Shown here piece after piece: positions 56,541 through 64,000 of a stretch of DNA of 64,000 bases. The notes beneath the pieces are model-generated. The model was not told where the DNA came from, made no database searches, and was given only the letters and a program-made list of their open reading frames with translations. The DNA comes from Sulfuricurvum sp. (GTDB taxonomy: Bacteria; Campylobacterota; Campylobacteria; Campylobacterales; Sulfurimonadaceae). The position numbers and the translations under genes are program-made. The stretch spans positions 496,001-560,000 of the forward strand of contig JAQTTG010000001.1 of NCBI GenBank assembly GCA_028710885.1. Direction: 5' to 3'. Numbering within the stretch: position 1 is the first letter of the stretch; the number at the start of each line of letters is the position of its first letter.

Positions 56541-56975
56541 TTATTCCGGTATTGCCGTTTTTAACTCAGCAATCAAATTATGATAATGTTCTAACGTGCG
56601 AAAACTTTTCTCAAACCGCCATCCCAAAACAAATGAAATAATCTCATTTTTTTGTACAGTACTCAACTTCTCAGCACGTCCGTAATAACCCAATGAAATA
56701 TTTTTATTTTTAACTTTCGCGTTTTTATCATAGATAATTGCAATAATTTGTGCATATTTACCCTCTTTGATTGCACCCAAATCTTCATCGGCCAATGATA
56801 ATCCGGAAAGATTGATTGCTTTATAGGTAAATAAATCTTCAAATACTTCTATTTTGTCTGCAATACGCAACTTTTGATAGAGTTCTTCAACTCTTTTAAG
56901 ATTACTTTTGCGTTCCAACTCATAGCTGGAGATCTGTGCTGTCAGGTTTTTTAGACGATCAAGTGCCGAACTCAC
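56541..56975 (-). CDS. Uncharacterised helical protein (144 aa)
   Basis: No named family is recognised. The first 35 residues form a likely coiled coil (LDRLKNLTAQISSYELERKS). The rest mixes helices and strands (YAQIIAIIYDKNAK). It lies 2 bp before the exonuclease gene and is divergent from murA; both may be driven from the short shared region 56976-57061. Confidence 0.6.
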   Translation of the reverse strand: MSSALDRLKNLTAQISSYELERKSNLKRVEELYQKLRIADKIEVFEDLFTYKAINLSGLSLADEDLGAIKEGKYAQIIAIIYDKNAKVKNKNISLGYYGRAEKLSTVQKNEIISFVLGWRFEKSFRTLEHYHNLIAELKTAIPE

Positions 56976-57061
56976 ATTATCTCCTTTGAGATTCCTAATT
57001 ATTGGTAATTTTAACCTACCTTGACTTATAATACGACACTTTTTATCATTGTGGGAATTTA

Positions 57062-58324
57062 ATGGACTATTTACGAATTCAAGGGCCGACTAAACTCAGC
57101 GGGACTGTCACCATCTCAGGCGCTAAAAATGCCGCTTTGCCACTCATTACATTGGCTCTTTTAGCACACAATCCGCTTAAGATAACCAATATGCCGGAAG
57201 TTGCCGACATCAAAACCCTGCTCAAACTGCTCCAAAATTTAGGGGCAAGCTGTACACTCCAAAATCATGTTCTAAATGTAGACACTTCTACCGTAAACCA
57301 CACGATGGCAAACTACGATATCGTTAAAACCATGCGGGCTTCTATCCTTGTTCTCGGACCTTTACTTGCCCGTTTCGGACACTGCGAAGTCTCTCTTCCG
57401 GGCGGATGCGCTATCGGACAACGCCCTATTGATCTCCACCTCAAAGCGTTGGAACAGATGGGGGCACAAATCACCATTCATGCAGGATATGTTCATGCCC
57501 TCGCGCCAGAGGGTCTCAAGGGAGCACATATCATTTTTGATAAAATCACTGTTACGGGAACGGCAAATATCGTTATGGCAGCCGCTTTAGCACATGGTAA
57601 AACCGTCCTTGTCAACTGTGCAAAAGAGCCCGAGGTCGTTCAACTATGTGAAATCCTCCGTGATAGTGGTATTGATATTACAGGAATTGGCACATCTGAA
57701 CTCACCATCATTGGAACAGGTGGAAAAACAATTGATATGGTTGATTTTGAAGTAATCCCCGACCGTATCGAAGCGGGTACTTATCTCTGTGCTGGAGCCA
57801 TTACCAACTCTACCATTACGTTAGAGCGCGTACGCCCTGATCATCTCGATGCAGTAACGGCGAAATTAGAGCAAATGGGATGCCGTGTCGAGTGCGGGGA
57901 AACGACCATGACAATCCATCCTGCCGAACGACTCAAGCACGTCGATATTATCACCCAAGAATACCCCGCATTCCCAACCGATATGCAAGCACAATTCATG
58001 GCACTTGCAACGCTTTCCAGTGGAACAAGCATCATAGAGGAGCGTCTATTTGAAAATCGCTTTATGCATGTCAGTGAACTTCAACGTTTAGGCGCTGATA
58101 TCAAACTCAACGGCCATACCGCAATGGTCACGGGTGGATCACCGCTTTTTGGAGCTGATGTTATGGCAACCGATTTACGTGCATCTAGCGCTTTGGTACT
58201 CGCTGCGATGACAGCAGAGGGAACAACAAATGTCCACCGTATCTATCATCTCGATCGCGGATATGAGAATTTAGAACAAAAGCTTCAAGCACTTGGTGCA
58301 TCGATTGAACGGCTAAAAGAATAA
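57062..58324 (+). CDS. murA: UDP-N-acetylglucosamine 1-carboxyvinyltransferase
   Basis: The 420-residue protein is full-length Mur[11 protein letters not shown] near the start, [13 protein letters not shown] with the catalytic Cys (the fosfomycin target), and [13 protein letters not shown] near the end. It starts peptidoglycan precursor synthesis. TATAAT at 57027-57032 is a probable -10 box. A hairpin follows the stop. Confidence 0.97.
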   Translation: MDYLRIQGPTKLSGTVTISGAKNAALPLITLALLAHNPLKITNMPEVADIKTLLKLLQNLGASCTLQNHVLNVDTSTVNHTMANYDIVKTMRASILVLGPLLARFGHCEVSLPGGCAIGQRPIDLHLKALEQMGAQITIHAGYVHALAPEGLKGAHIIFDKITVTGTANIVMAAALAHGKTVLVNCAKEPEVVQLCEILRDSGIDITGIGTSELTIIGTGGKTIDMVDFEVIPDRIEAGTYLCAGAITNSTITLERVRPDHLDAVTAKLEQMGCRVECGETTMTIHPAERLKHVDIITQEYPAFPTDMQAQFMALATLSSGTSIIEERLFENRFMHVSELQRLGADIKLNGHTAMVTGGSPLFGADVMATDLRASSALVLAAMTAEGTTNVHRIYHLDRGYENLEQKLQALGASIERLKE

Positions 58325-58339
58325 TACTTCCACAAGAGT

Positions 58340-58359
58340 TTCCCACATTTTCGTGGGAA
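58340..58359 (+). terminator. Hairpin after murA
   Basis: A 7-bp stem (TTCCCAC / GTGGGAA) with a 6-nt loop lies 15 bp after the murA stop and is followed by a pyrimidine-rich CATATTTTCTCTTC. It is a likely terminator. A second small stem (TTCCTC / GAGGAA) lies near 58527-58542, and the remaining bases to purL show nothing else. Confidence 0.65.
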
Positions 58360-58550
58360 CATATTTTCTCTTCTCTTTATTCCCCACAACGATAGCTAAG
58401 ATTGGTAATGTAATATTCGCAATAGTTTTTCGGACGGATCCGAAAGATTTTTCTGAGTAATTTTTTCATATAGAACTACTTGCAAAAAGTGTTCCAAAAT
58501 GGGGATTTATGAAAGAAGAATTGCACTTCCTCTTGCGAGGAAAAAAGTGA

Positions 58551-60764
58551 TTAAAGATCTCCTTCGATCACTTTTTTGAAGGTATTGTAGTAAATGTTTT
58601 GCATCTCAGGGAGACGCATCGTTACATCATTCACGCTAAACGTATCTCCGCCGACAGTCCCGATTTTTTGACATGCCATTGAGCCAACCATCGCTTCAAA
58701 TGCCACACAATTTTCCGGAGCCACTTCGATGATCGCACGAGACATACTCTCTGCAAAAATGTCACGGGCATCGTCAACTACTATAGAAGCATGTACCCCT
58801 TTATCGCTCACACATGCCATTTTGGCTAACGCTATTGCCACACCGCCGGAACTACAATCTTTGGCAGCTGAAAGAAGTCCTTTTTTATTCGCTTCGATGA
58901 CGAGATTCCACAAAGCACGCTCTTTATCATAATCGATAGCCGGAATGGTTCCCGCTACAACATTGTAGAGTTCTTTCATATAAAGTGATCCGCCGAATTC
59001 CGAACGGTTTTCACCAACGAGATACAATACATGTCCATTTTCTTGGAAAGCGGACATCAATACTTTATTTTGATCTTCATTGACCCCTACCATCGCGATA
59101 GACGGAGTCGGGAAAACTGATTTACCATTTGTTTCATTATAGAGAGACACATTTCCGCCGATAACTGGAGTGTTCAATTCAGCACACGCTTCTTTGATTC
59201 CTAGACACCCTTGACCAAACTGCCACATTACTTCCGGATTTTCAGGATTACCGTAATTGAGACAGTCCGTGATCGCTTTCGGTGTCGCACCACTCATCGC
59301 TACATTACGTCCGCTCTCGATAACCGCTGCCGCCGCTCCCGCTTTCGGATCGATAAAGCAGTAACGTACATTACAATCGGCACTCATAGCCAACGCTACA
59401 CCGTTTTCCTTGATACGGATAACAGAAGCGTCTAGTTCCCCACCTTTTTTTACTGTGTTGGTTTGGACCATTGAATCGTACTGCTCATAGATCCAATGTT
59501 TATCCACAACTTCCATCGATGAAAGGAGTTTTTCAAACGCTTTTTGATTCTCAACCGCTTCAAAATCATTCAACGTTACTTTTGCAATCTCATCCAAATA
59601 CGCAGGGCGAGACATAGGACGATCGAGTATCGGAGCCTCTTCACTCACAGGATCAACAGGTACTTCTGCACATTTTTCACCGTGCCAGAAAAGCTCCATA
59701 TTTCCCGTCGCCGTTACTTCACCGATAACGGCGCAGTCAAGATCCCATTTTTCGAAAATATCGATGATCGCTTGTTCTGAACCTTTTTTCGCACAGATGA
59801 GCATACGCTCTTGTGATTCGGAGAGCATAAATTCGTACGGCATCATCCCCTCTTCACGAGCAGGAACTTTATCGAGATGCATAATCATCCCGCTCCCTGA
59901 ACGTCCCGCCATCTCGAATGAGCTCGACGTTAGACCTGCCGCACCCATATCCTGAATCCCGACAACGTAATCGGTTTTGAAAAGCTCTAAACACGCCTCT
60001 AAGAGGAGTTTTTCGGTAAACGGATCACCCACTTGAACGGTAGGACGAAGCCCTTTGGACGCTTCGGTGAAACTGTCCGAACTCATAACTGCACCGCCGA
60101 GACCGTCACGCCCTGTTTTAGACCCGACGTAGATGACCGGATTTCCGATCCCTTCTGCTTTTCCGTAGAAAATCTCGTCGCTTTTCGCAAGTCCGAGGGT
60201 AAAGGCATTGACAAGGATATTACCGTTATAGCACTCATCGAAACTTGTCTCACCGCCGATCGTCGGAACCCCCATACAGTTACCGTATCCGCCGATACCC
60301 GATACGACACCGCGTACGAGATAACGCTGATGCGCACTGATGTCATCTTGGTTCAGGACGTTTCCGAAACGAAGCGCATTAAGGTTGGCGATCGGGCGGG
60401 CACCCATCGTAAAAACGTCACGCATGATCCCGCCGACACCCGTCGCGGCACCTTGGTACGGTTCGATAAAACTCGGATGGTTGTGGCTCTCCATTTTGAA
60501 AACCGCCGCATATCCGCCGCCAATATCAATAACCCCTGCATTTTCACCCGGTCCTTGGATAACCCACGGTGCTTTGGTCGGAAAACCGCTCAAATGTTTT
60601 TTAGACGATTTATAGCTGCAGTGTTCGCTCCACATAGCTGAAAAAATCCCGATTTCAACGAGGTTCGGCTCACGTCCGAGAATTTTTTTGATATGGGCAT
60701 AATCGTCCATGGACAATTTATGCTGTTTTAGAACTTTTTCGATGTCTGGCAGGGGAGTGCTCAC
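58551..60764 (-). CDS. purL: Phosphoribosylformylglycinamidine synthase subunit PurL
   Basis: The 737-residue protein is the small-type FGAM synthase II that works with PurS and PurQ. It has [39 protein letters not shown] and [14 protein letters not shown]. It makes FGAM from FGAR with ATP and ammonia. The start is GTG at 60764 with AAGGA upstream. Confidence 0.96.
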   Translation of the reverse strand: MSTPLPDIEKVLKQHKLSMDDYAHIKKILGREPNLVEIGIFSAMWSEHCSYKSSKKHLSGFPTKAPWVIQGPGENAGVIDIGGGYAAVFKMESHNHPSFIEPYQGAATGVGGIMRDVFTMGARPIANLNALRFGNVLNQDDISAHQRYLVRGVVSGIGGYGNCMGVPTIGGETSFDECYNGNILVNAFTLGLAKSDEIFYGKAEGIGNPVIYVGSKTGRDGLGGAVMSSDSFTEASKGLRPTVQVGDPFTEKLLLEACLELFKTDYVVGIQDMGAAGLTSSSFEMAGRSGSGMIMHLDKVPAREEGMMPYEFMLSESQERMLICAKKGSEQAIIDIFEKWDLDCAVIGEVTATGNMELFWHGEKCAEVPVDPVSEEAPILDRPMSRPAYLDEIAKVTLNDFEAVENQKAFEKLLSSMEVVDKHWIYEQYDSMVQTNTVKKGGELDASVIRIKENGVALAMSADCNVRYCFIDPKAGAAAAVIESGRNVAMSGATPKAITDCLNYGNPENPEVMWQFGQGCLGIKEACAELNTPVIGGNVSLYNETNGKSVFPTPSIAMVGVNEDQNKVLMSAFQENGHVLYLVGENRSEFGGSLYMKELYNVVAGTIPAIDYDKERALWNLVIEANKKGLLSAAKDCSSGGVAIALAKMACVSDKGVHASIVVDDARDIFAESMSRAIIEVAPENCVAFEAMVGSMACQKIGTVGGDTFSVNDVTMRLPEMQNIYYNTFKKVIEGDL

Positions 60765-60897
60765 GGCAGTTTCCTTAGTAAAATAATAATAGTTCCGCGA
60801 TTATACCAAAGGGTACAAAAGCGCCCCCTTAATTTACCCTCTATTTACAAAATAGATTTACATTTATAGTTCTAAATTCATTATTGGAGGTTACTCT

Positions 60898-61383
60898 ATG
60901 ACTCTGTACAAACATCTTATAATCGCTTTTGTCGCTGCCCCGTTATTTGCCACTGCAGCCGTCACACCCGCTCAAGTAAAGTCCGAAAAACCGTGTGAGC
61001 AAGGTTGTCCGTTTTGGAATATGGAAGATATGGAAAGTTTTTTCAACCGTCCGTTTTCCCGTATAAGTGGAACCTATACGGCTTCGACTATGAAAGAGAG
61101 TGACAAAGATTACCTCATCAGCATCGATCTGCCGGGAATGGATAAAAAAGATATCTCTATTGAAACATATGGAAATGGATTAATGATTTCGGGAGAACGA
61201 AAAGAAGATTCTGAAAATAAAGAGGGGTCTAAACACTCGTTTCGTCAATTCAATCAAAGTTTTTCACTCCCAGATGATGCCAATCTAGAAGCGATAACCG
61301 CCACATCAACCAACGGGGTGCTAAAAATTACTGTTCCAAAAACTGGAGGAAAAAAAGTCTCTAAAAAAATAGAGATAAAATAG
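60898..61383 (+). CDS. Small heat-shock protein (Hsp20) with a signal peptide
   Basis: The 161-residue protein has an alpha-crystallin domain at about 65-160 (DLPGMDKKDISIETYGNGL, ISGERKED, FRQFNQSFSLPDDAN, NGVLKITVPK). Residues 1-21 form a good Sec signal peptide (KHLIIAFVAAPLFATAA), and two cysteines follow (C-E-Q-G-C). Most Hsp20 proteins are cytoplasmic, so this one is probably exported to the periplasm. GGAGG precedes the ATG. No CIRCE element was seen upstream. It converges with greA, 2 bp apart. Confidence 0.88.
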   Translation: MTLYKHLIIAFVAAPLFATAAVTPAQVKSEKPCEQGCPFWNMEDMESFFNRPFSRISGTYTASTMKESDKDYLISIDLPGMDKKDISIETYGNGLMISGERKEDSENKEGSKHSFRQFNQSFSLPDDANLEAITATSTNGVLKITVPKTGGKKVSKKIEIK

Positions 61384-61385
61384 AA

Positions 61386-61916
61386 TTATTTAAACCCGAA
61401 ATCTTTCTCACTTCGAATATTTTTTTTGAGTGAGAAAACATCGATATAGGTAATTTTTACCACTTCAAAACTTTTCTTTCCTGCGGGGAGATGAACGCTA
61501 AACTCATCCTCCTCTTCTTTTCCCAACATCCCGCGAGCCAGTGGCGAATGAACCGAAATGAGACCGTTTTCGGGTTCGCTTTCCAACGTTCCGCAAATCG
61601 TATAGCAAAACTCTTCCTCGCTGTTGACATCCATAATCGTGATGGTGGCACCGAAATGAACGCGGGAGTGATCGAGTATCGAGGGGTCAATCATTTGCGC
61701 TTTTTCAATCATCGAGTTGAGATAGAAGAGACGTTTGTCGATGTGACGAAGCTTCTCTTTCGCCGCATGGTATTCGGCATTTTCACTCCGATCCCCCAGC
61801 TCTGCCGCACGCTGTTTTTCCTGATTGACACGGGGTTTTTCGACGTCTTTGAGAAATTTAAACTCCCGCAAAAGTTCATCGTACCCTCGCGGGGTCATCG
61901 GTTCTTTTTGGCTCAT
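61386..61916 (-). CDS. greA: GreA/GreB-type transcription elongation factor
   Basis: The 176-residue protein has the coiled-coil tip with the acidic residues (ELGDRSENAEYHAAKEKL) that enter the RNA polymerase channel, and the C-terminal FKBP-like domain (LISVHSPLARGMLGKEEEDEFSV). The G-D-R-S-E-N form is closer to GreB; the length is longer than usual GreA (about 160). It rescues backtracked polymerase. The exact assignment, GreA or GreB, is open. Confidence 0.88.
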   Translation of the reverse strand: MSQKEPMTPRGYDELLREFKFLKDVEKPRVNQEKQRAAELGDRSENAEYHAAKEKLRHIDKRLFYLNSMIEKAQMIDPSILDHSRVHFGATITIMDVNSEEEFCYTICGTLESEPENGLISVHSPLARGMLGKEEEDEFSVHLPAGKKSFEVVKITYIDVFSLKKNIRSEKDFGFK

Positions 61917-61970
61917 TTATTTATCCTTTTGCCTACATACTATCGAATAATATCCTAGAAATAGCATCTC

Positions 61971-61999
61971 TTGACATTTTGTACTAATCAGTCTACAAT
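61971..61999 (+). promoter_or_regulatory. Promoter of the TetR gene with operator in the spacer; leaderless
   Basis: TTGACA (61971-61976), 17 bp, then TACAAT (61994-61999). TGTACTAATCAGTCTA (61980-61995) is an inverted repeat inside the spacer, so a bound repressor would block polymerase. The ATG at 62006 is 6 nt after the -10 box, so the message should be leaderless. Copies of the operator recur at 62650 and 62713. Confidence 0.75.
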
Positions 62000-62005
62000 T
62001 ACAGC

Positions 62006-62596
62006 ATGAGAACAACTGTAGGTAGACCAAAGTCATTTGACGAAGGCGAAGTATTAGCACTAGCAATGAACTATTTTTGGGAGCATGGGTATGAAAACTC
62101 AAGTCTCGATGATCTTCTTACGGCAATGGGAATTAAAAAAAGCAGTTTTTACCACACCTTTAAAAACAAAGAGGATCTATTCTCTCGTTGCCTTGAGCTT
62201 TATGGAAAAACATTATTGCACTATTTTGAAACACTGAAAAATGAAGTCGGACCTAAAGCGGCACTGTTAGCCCTGAGTGAGGGGATGATAAACGAGCTCA
62301 AAGAGACCGGAAAGATCAAAGGGTGTTTGCTTATGAACTCTGGTAAAGAGTGTTACAATCGCCACAGTGCCTTGAGTCACCAAATTGGAGTTGGTCTTCA
62401 ATTTTTGCTTGAGGTATGTGAAACGTTTGTCAAAGAAGCGCAAGAGCGGGGAGAAATATCTAACCTGAAAGAGGCAAAGCAAATAGCAGGAAGATATATC
62501 AACGCTTTTAATGGCATGATTGTAACAATTCAAGCTGGAGCGAATCAGGAAGTCATAAATGATTTAAGAGAACATTTGAGCGAACTATTAGAGTAG
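62006..62596 (+). CDS. TetR-family repressor
   Basis: The 196-residue protein has a TetR helix-turn-helix (about 14-58; ALAMNYFWEHGYENSSLDDLL, GIKKSSFYHTFKNKEDLF). The ligand domain has C107 in KIKGCLLMNS and C116 in GKEC, a layout like the thiol/electrophile sensor NemR, though thiol sensing is not shown. The operators at its own promoter and at the next gene point to autoregulation and control of the AhpD-like/SDR pair. Confidence 0.9.
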   Translation: MRTTVGRPKSFDEGEVLALAMNYFWEHGYENSSLDDLLTAMGIKKSSFYHTFKNKEDLFSRCLELYGKTLLHYFETLKNEVGPKAALLALSEGMINELKETGKIKGCLLMNSGKECYNRHSALSHQIGVGLQFLLEVCETFVKEAQERGEISNLKEAKQIAGRYINAFNGMIVTIQAGANQEVINDLREHLSELLE

Positions 62597-62649
62597 CTTT
62601 AAAATCCAAAAAATGGGTTTTAGAGGTGCTCTTTTTATTTCTCTATTTT

Positions 62650-62665
62650 TGTACTAACTGGTACA
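62650..62665. promoter_or_regulatory. TetR operator, second copy
   Basis: TGTACTAACTGGTACA is a near-perfect inverted repeat (TGTAC / GTACA) matching the operator at 61980. It lies 81-96 bp before the AhpD-like gene and could aid repression by cooperative binding with the copy at 62713. Confidence 0.65.
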
Positions 62666-62712
62666 CTAATACAGCAAGGAAAGTGCTCGCGTAAATTTGA
62701 GGTGTACATTTT

Positions 62713-62728
62713 TGTACTGTTTAGTCTA
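62713..62728. promoter_or_regulatory. TetR operator, third copy, at the AhpD-like gene promoter
   Basis: TGTACTGTTTAGTCTA matches the operator at 61980 in 12 of 16 bases, including both half-sites. It overlaps a probable -10 box, TAAAAT (62727-62732). AAGGA precedes the ATG at 62746. Confidence 0.7.
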
Positions 62729-62745
62729 AAATAAAAGGATACAAA

Positions 62746-63273
62746 ATGAGTTTATTACATACAGTGGAAGAAAATGTTGCTACAGGCGTAGTTAAAGAGG
62801 TTTATGATGAGTTGAAAGGGATGTTTGGAGCGGTCCCGGATGGTCTAAAACTATGGAGCTTGAAGCCAGAAGCTCTGCAACACCACTGGGAAGAGATCAA
62901 AGAAGGTTTTGCAAAAGATACTGAAGCACAAAAATTTGATGCAATCGTGCGTTATTTGGTCTCTGAGGTGGAAGAGTGTGAGTATTGTGTCGGGTTTAAC
63001 GGCGGATTGCTTATCAATATGTTTGGCATGACGCAGGATGAACTTGCTTTGATGATAAAAGAACCGCAAACGGCACCGCTAGGAGAAAAAGATATGGCAC
63101 TTTTACTTTTTGCTCTCAAAATCGTAAAACAGACAAAAGATGTAAACAGCGAAGATATCTCAACACTAAAAGCGCTCGATATATCTGATAAAGAGATCTT
63201 TGATATAGCATACACGGCTACCTCTTTAGTCATGGGAGACATGCTTTTGAATATATTTAAAGCACAAGACTAA
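62746..63273 (+). CDS. Carboxymuconolactone decarboxylase/AhpD-like protein
   Basis: The 175-residue protein has the AhpD-like core (VRYLVSEVEECEYCVGFNGGLL) with C78-x-x-C81. The His that follows four residues later in AhpD is Asn85 here, so the proton relay may differ. AhpD-type proteins are small peroxidases or disulphide reductants. It lies between a TetR gene and an SDR gene and is probably induced by an electrophile or peroxide. Confidence 0.88.
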   Translation: MSLLHTVEENVATGVVKEVYDELKGMFGAVPDGLKLWSLKPEALQHHWEEIKEGFAKDTEAQKFDAIVRYLVSEVEECEYCVGFNGGLLINMFGMTQDELALMIKEPQTAPLGEKDMALLLFALKIVKQTKDVNSEDISTLKALDISDKEIFDIAYTATSLVMGDMLLNIFKAQD

Positions 63274-63283
63274 AGGCAAAACA

Positions 63284-64000
63284 ATGCGAATGGAAAACAA
63301 TACTATTCTCATAACAGGCGGTGCAAGCGGTATCGGCTATGAATTGGCAAAACAACTTTGTGAAAAAAACACGGTCATTATTACAGGTCGCAATCAAGCA
63401 AGATTGGAAAAAGCAAAACATGAGTTGAAAAATATTCATATCTTTAAAAGCGATGTTGCTGATCCTCAGGAGATAGTAGCATTGTATGAAATGATTTCAA
63501 AATCATTTCCACGCCTCAATATCCTGATTAACAATGCGGGTATTTCGAAAAAAATCAACATGCATGATGAGCATGATTTCATCCATTTAACGCAAGAGAT
63601 CAACACCAATCTAAGCGGTGTCATTTATATGTGTAACCAATTTTTACCTCTTTTAAAACGACAAAAAACTGCCGCAATCATCAATGTCAGTTCTGCGCTA
63701 GCATTTGTGCCGTTGTCGATTACTCCGGTATATTGTGCTACCAAAGCCGCTTTACATTCCTTTACCCGTTCACTTCGTATTCAGCTAAAAAACACCCCTA
63801 TAAAAGTTATCGAGTTGATGCCTGCGGGTACAGAAACACCCCTATTGGATGAGTTTGAGCAAAGTGAAAAAGACAAAATACCTATTATGCCTGCATCGCA
63901 AGTCGTAAAAATTGCTATCAAAAAAATAGGTGCCGGTGTTGTGGAAATTAGAACTGGACAAAGCAATGCCCTTAAAATGATGAGTCGTATAGCTCCAAAT
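63284..64000 (+). CDS. Short-chain dehydrogenase/reductase (cut by window end)
   Basis: The frame from the ATG at 63284 (AAGG 7 nt upstream) stays open to the last base, 239 codons. It has the NAD(P)-binding ITGGASGIGYELA, the LINNAGIS motif, a catalytic Ser in INVSSALAF and the Y-C-A-T-K active site. The ELMPAGTETPLLDEF region resembles DltE-like members. It lies 10 bp after the AhpD-like gene and should share its TetR control. Substrate unknown. Confidence 0.9.
   Translation, partial: MRMENNTILITGGASGIGYELAKQLCEKNTVIITGRNQARLEKAKHELKNIHIFKSDVADPQEIVALYEMISKSFPRLNILINNAGISKKINMHDEHDFIHLTQEINTNLSGVIYMCNQFLPLLKRQKTAAIINVSSALAFVPLSITPVYCATKAALHSFTRSLRIQLKNTPIKVIELMPAGTETPLLDEFEQSEKDKIPIMPASQVVKIAIKKIGAGVVEIRTGQSNALKMMSRIAPN

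Noticed and set aside
60765-60897. CIRCE-type heat-shock operator before the Hsp20 gene
   Set aside because: No TTAGCACTC/GAGTGCTAA inverted repeat is present in the region.

Overview
The window looks like chromosomal DNA of a free-living member of the Campylobacterota (Epsilonproteobacteria), most likely a sulfur-oxidising Sulfuricurvum/Sulfurimonas-type bacterium. This rests on the core gene order fabZ-lpxA-clpX-mreB-mreC-carB, the UPF0323 lipoprotein next to a glutathionylspermidine-synthase-like gene, histidine kinases with the H-Q-W-R-Q-P-L box, flagellar genes under sigma-54 and sigma-28 promoters, and many c-di-GMP proteins. No rRNA, tRNA, CRISPR array or insertion sequence was recognised. 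The genus is an inference.

Layout. 1-5.8 kb is accessory: an exported-protein start cut by the window edge, a remnant of an RsuA-type pseudouridine synthase, a HEPN-motif protein opposite a MntA/HepT toxin-antitoxin pair, an RluA-type pseudouridine synthase, a two-domain lipoprotein with a spherulin-4 glycosidase-like half, a methyltransferase and a lytic transglycosylase. 5.8-15.3 kb holds yebC and a signalling block. A minus-strand operon encodes a winged-helix/LOV (blue-light type) regulator, a CheB-CheR-PAS-histidine kinase hybrid and a receiver-PAS-GGDEF protein; a large GGDEF-EAL protein is divergent. 15.3-21.2 kb has a P-loop ATPase, yaeQ, an outer-membrane protein and an island with worn toxin-antitoxin genes, an OLD-type TOPRIM ATPase and a PD-(D/E)XK-like nuclease. 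21.4-31.3 kb is an acetate-use locus: acs, a DnaQ-like exonuclease, a cNMP/CBS/DUF294 protein, actP, yjcH, a porin and an OmpR-type two-component system.

31.4-44.6 kb is mostly housekeeping: cyclophilin, queH, a Kef-type antiporter, lipid A and fatty acid genes, clpX, mreBC, carB and the UPF0323 pair. 44.6-50.1 kb is a second signalling block: a LuxI-like synthase, a membrane GGDEF-EAL protein, a TonB-dependent receptor and a YfiR-like periplasmic protein. The LuxI-like gene and the receptor gene share an identically spaced upstream element, which suggests one regulon. 50.1-57 kb holds flagellar genes (flgK, flgN, flgM, flgJ, flgI), an ABC permease, rsmD and an exonuclease. 57-64 kb has murA, purL, a small heat-shock protein with a signal peptide, greA, and a TetR-AhpD-like-SDR cluster with three matching operators; the SDR gene runs off the end.

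Main themes: three or four c-di-GMP enzymes joined to light-type, periplasmic and LuxI-like inputs; tandem direct repeats upstream of two operons that encode OmpR-type winged helices; and probable leaderless transcripts with a TATAAT/TACAAT box exactly 6 nt before ATG.
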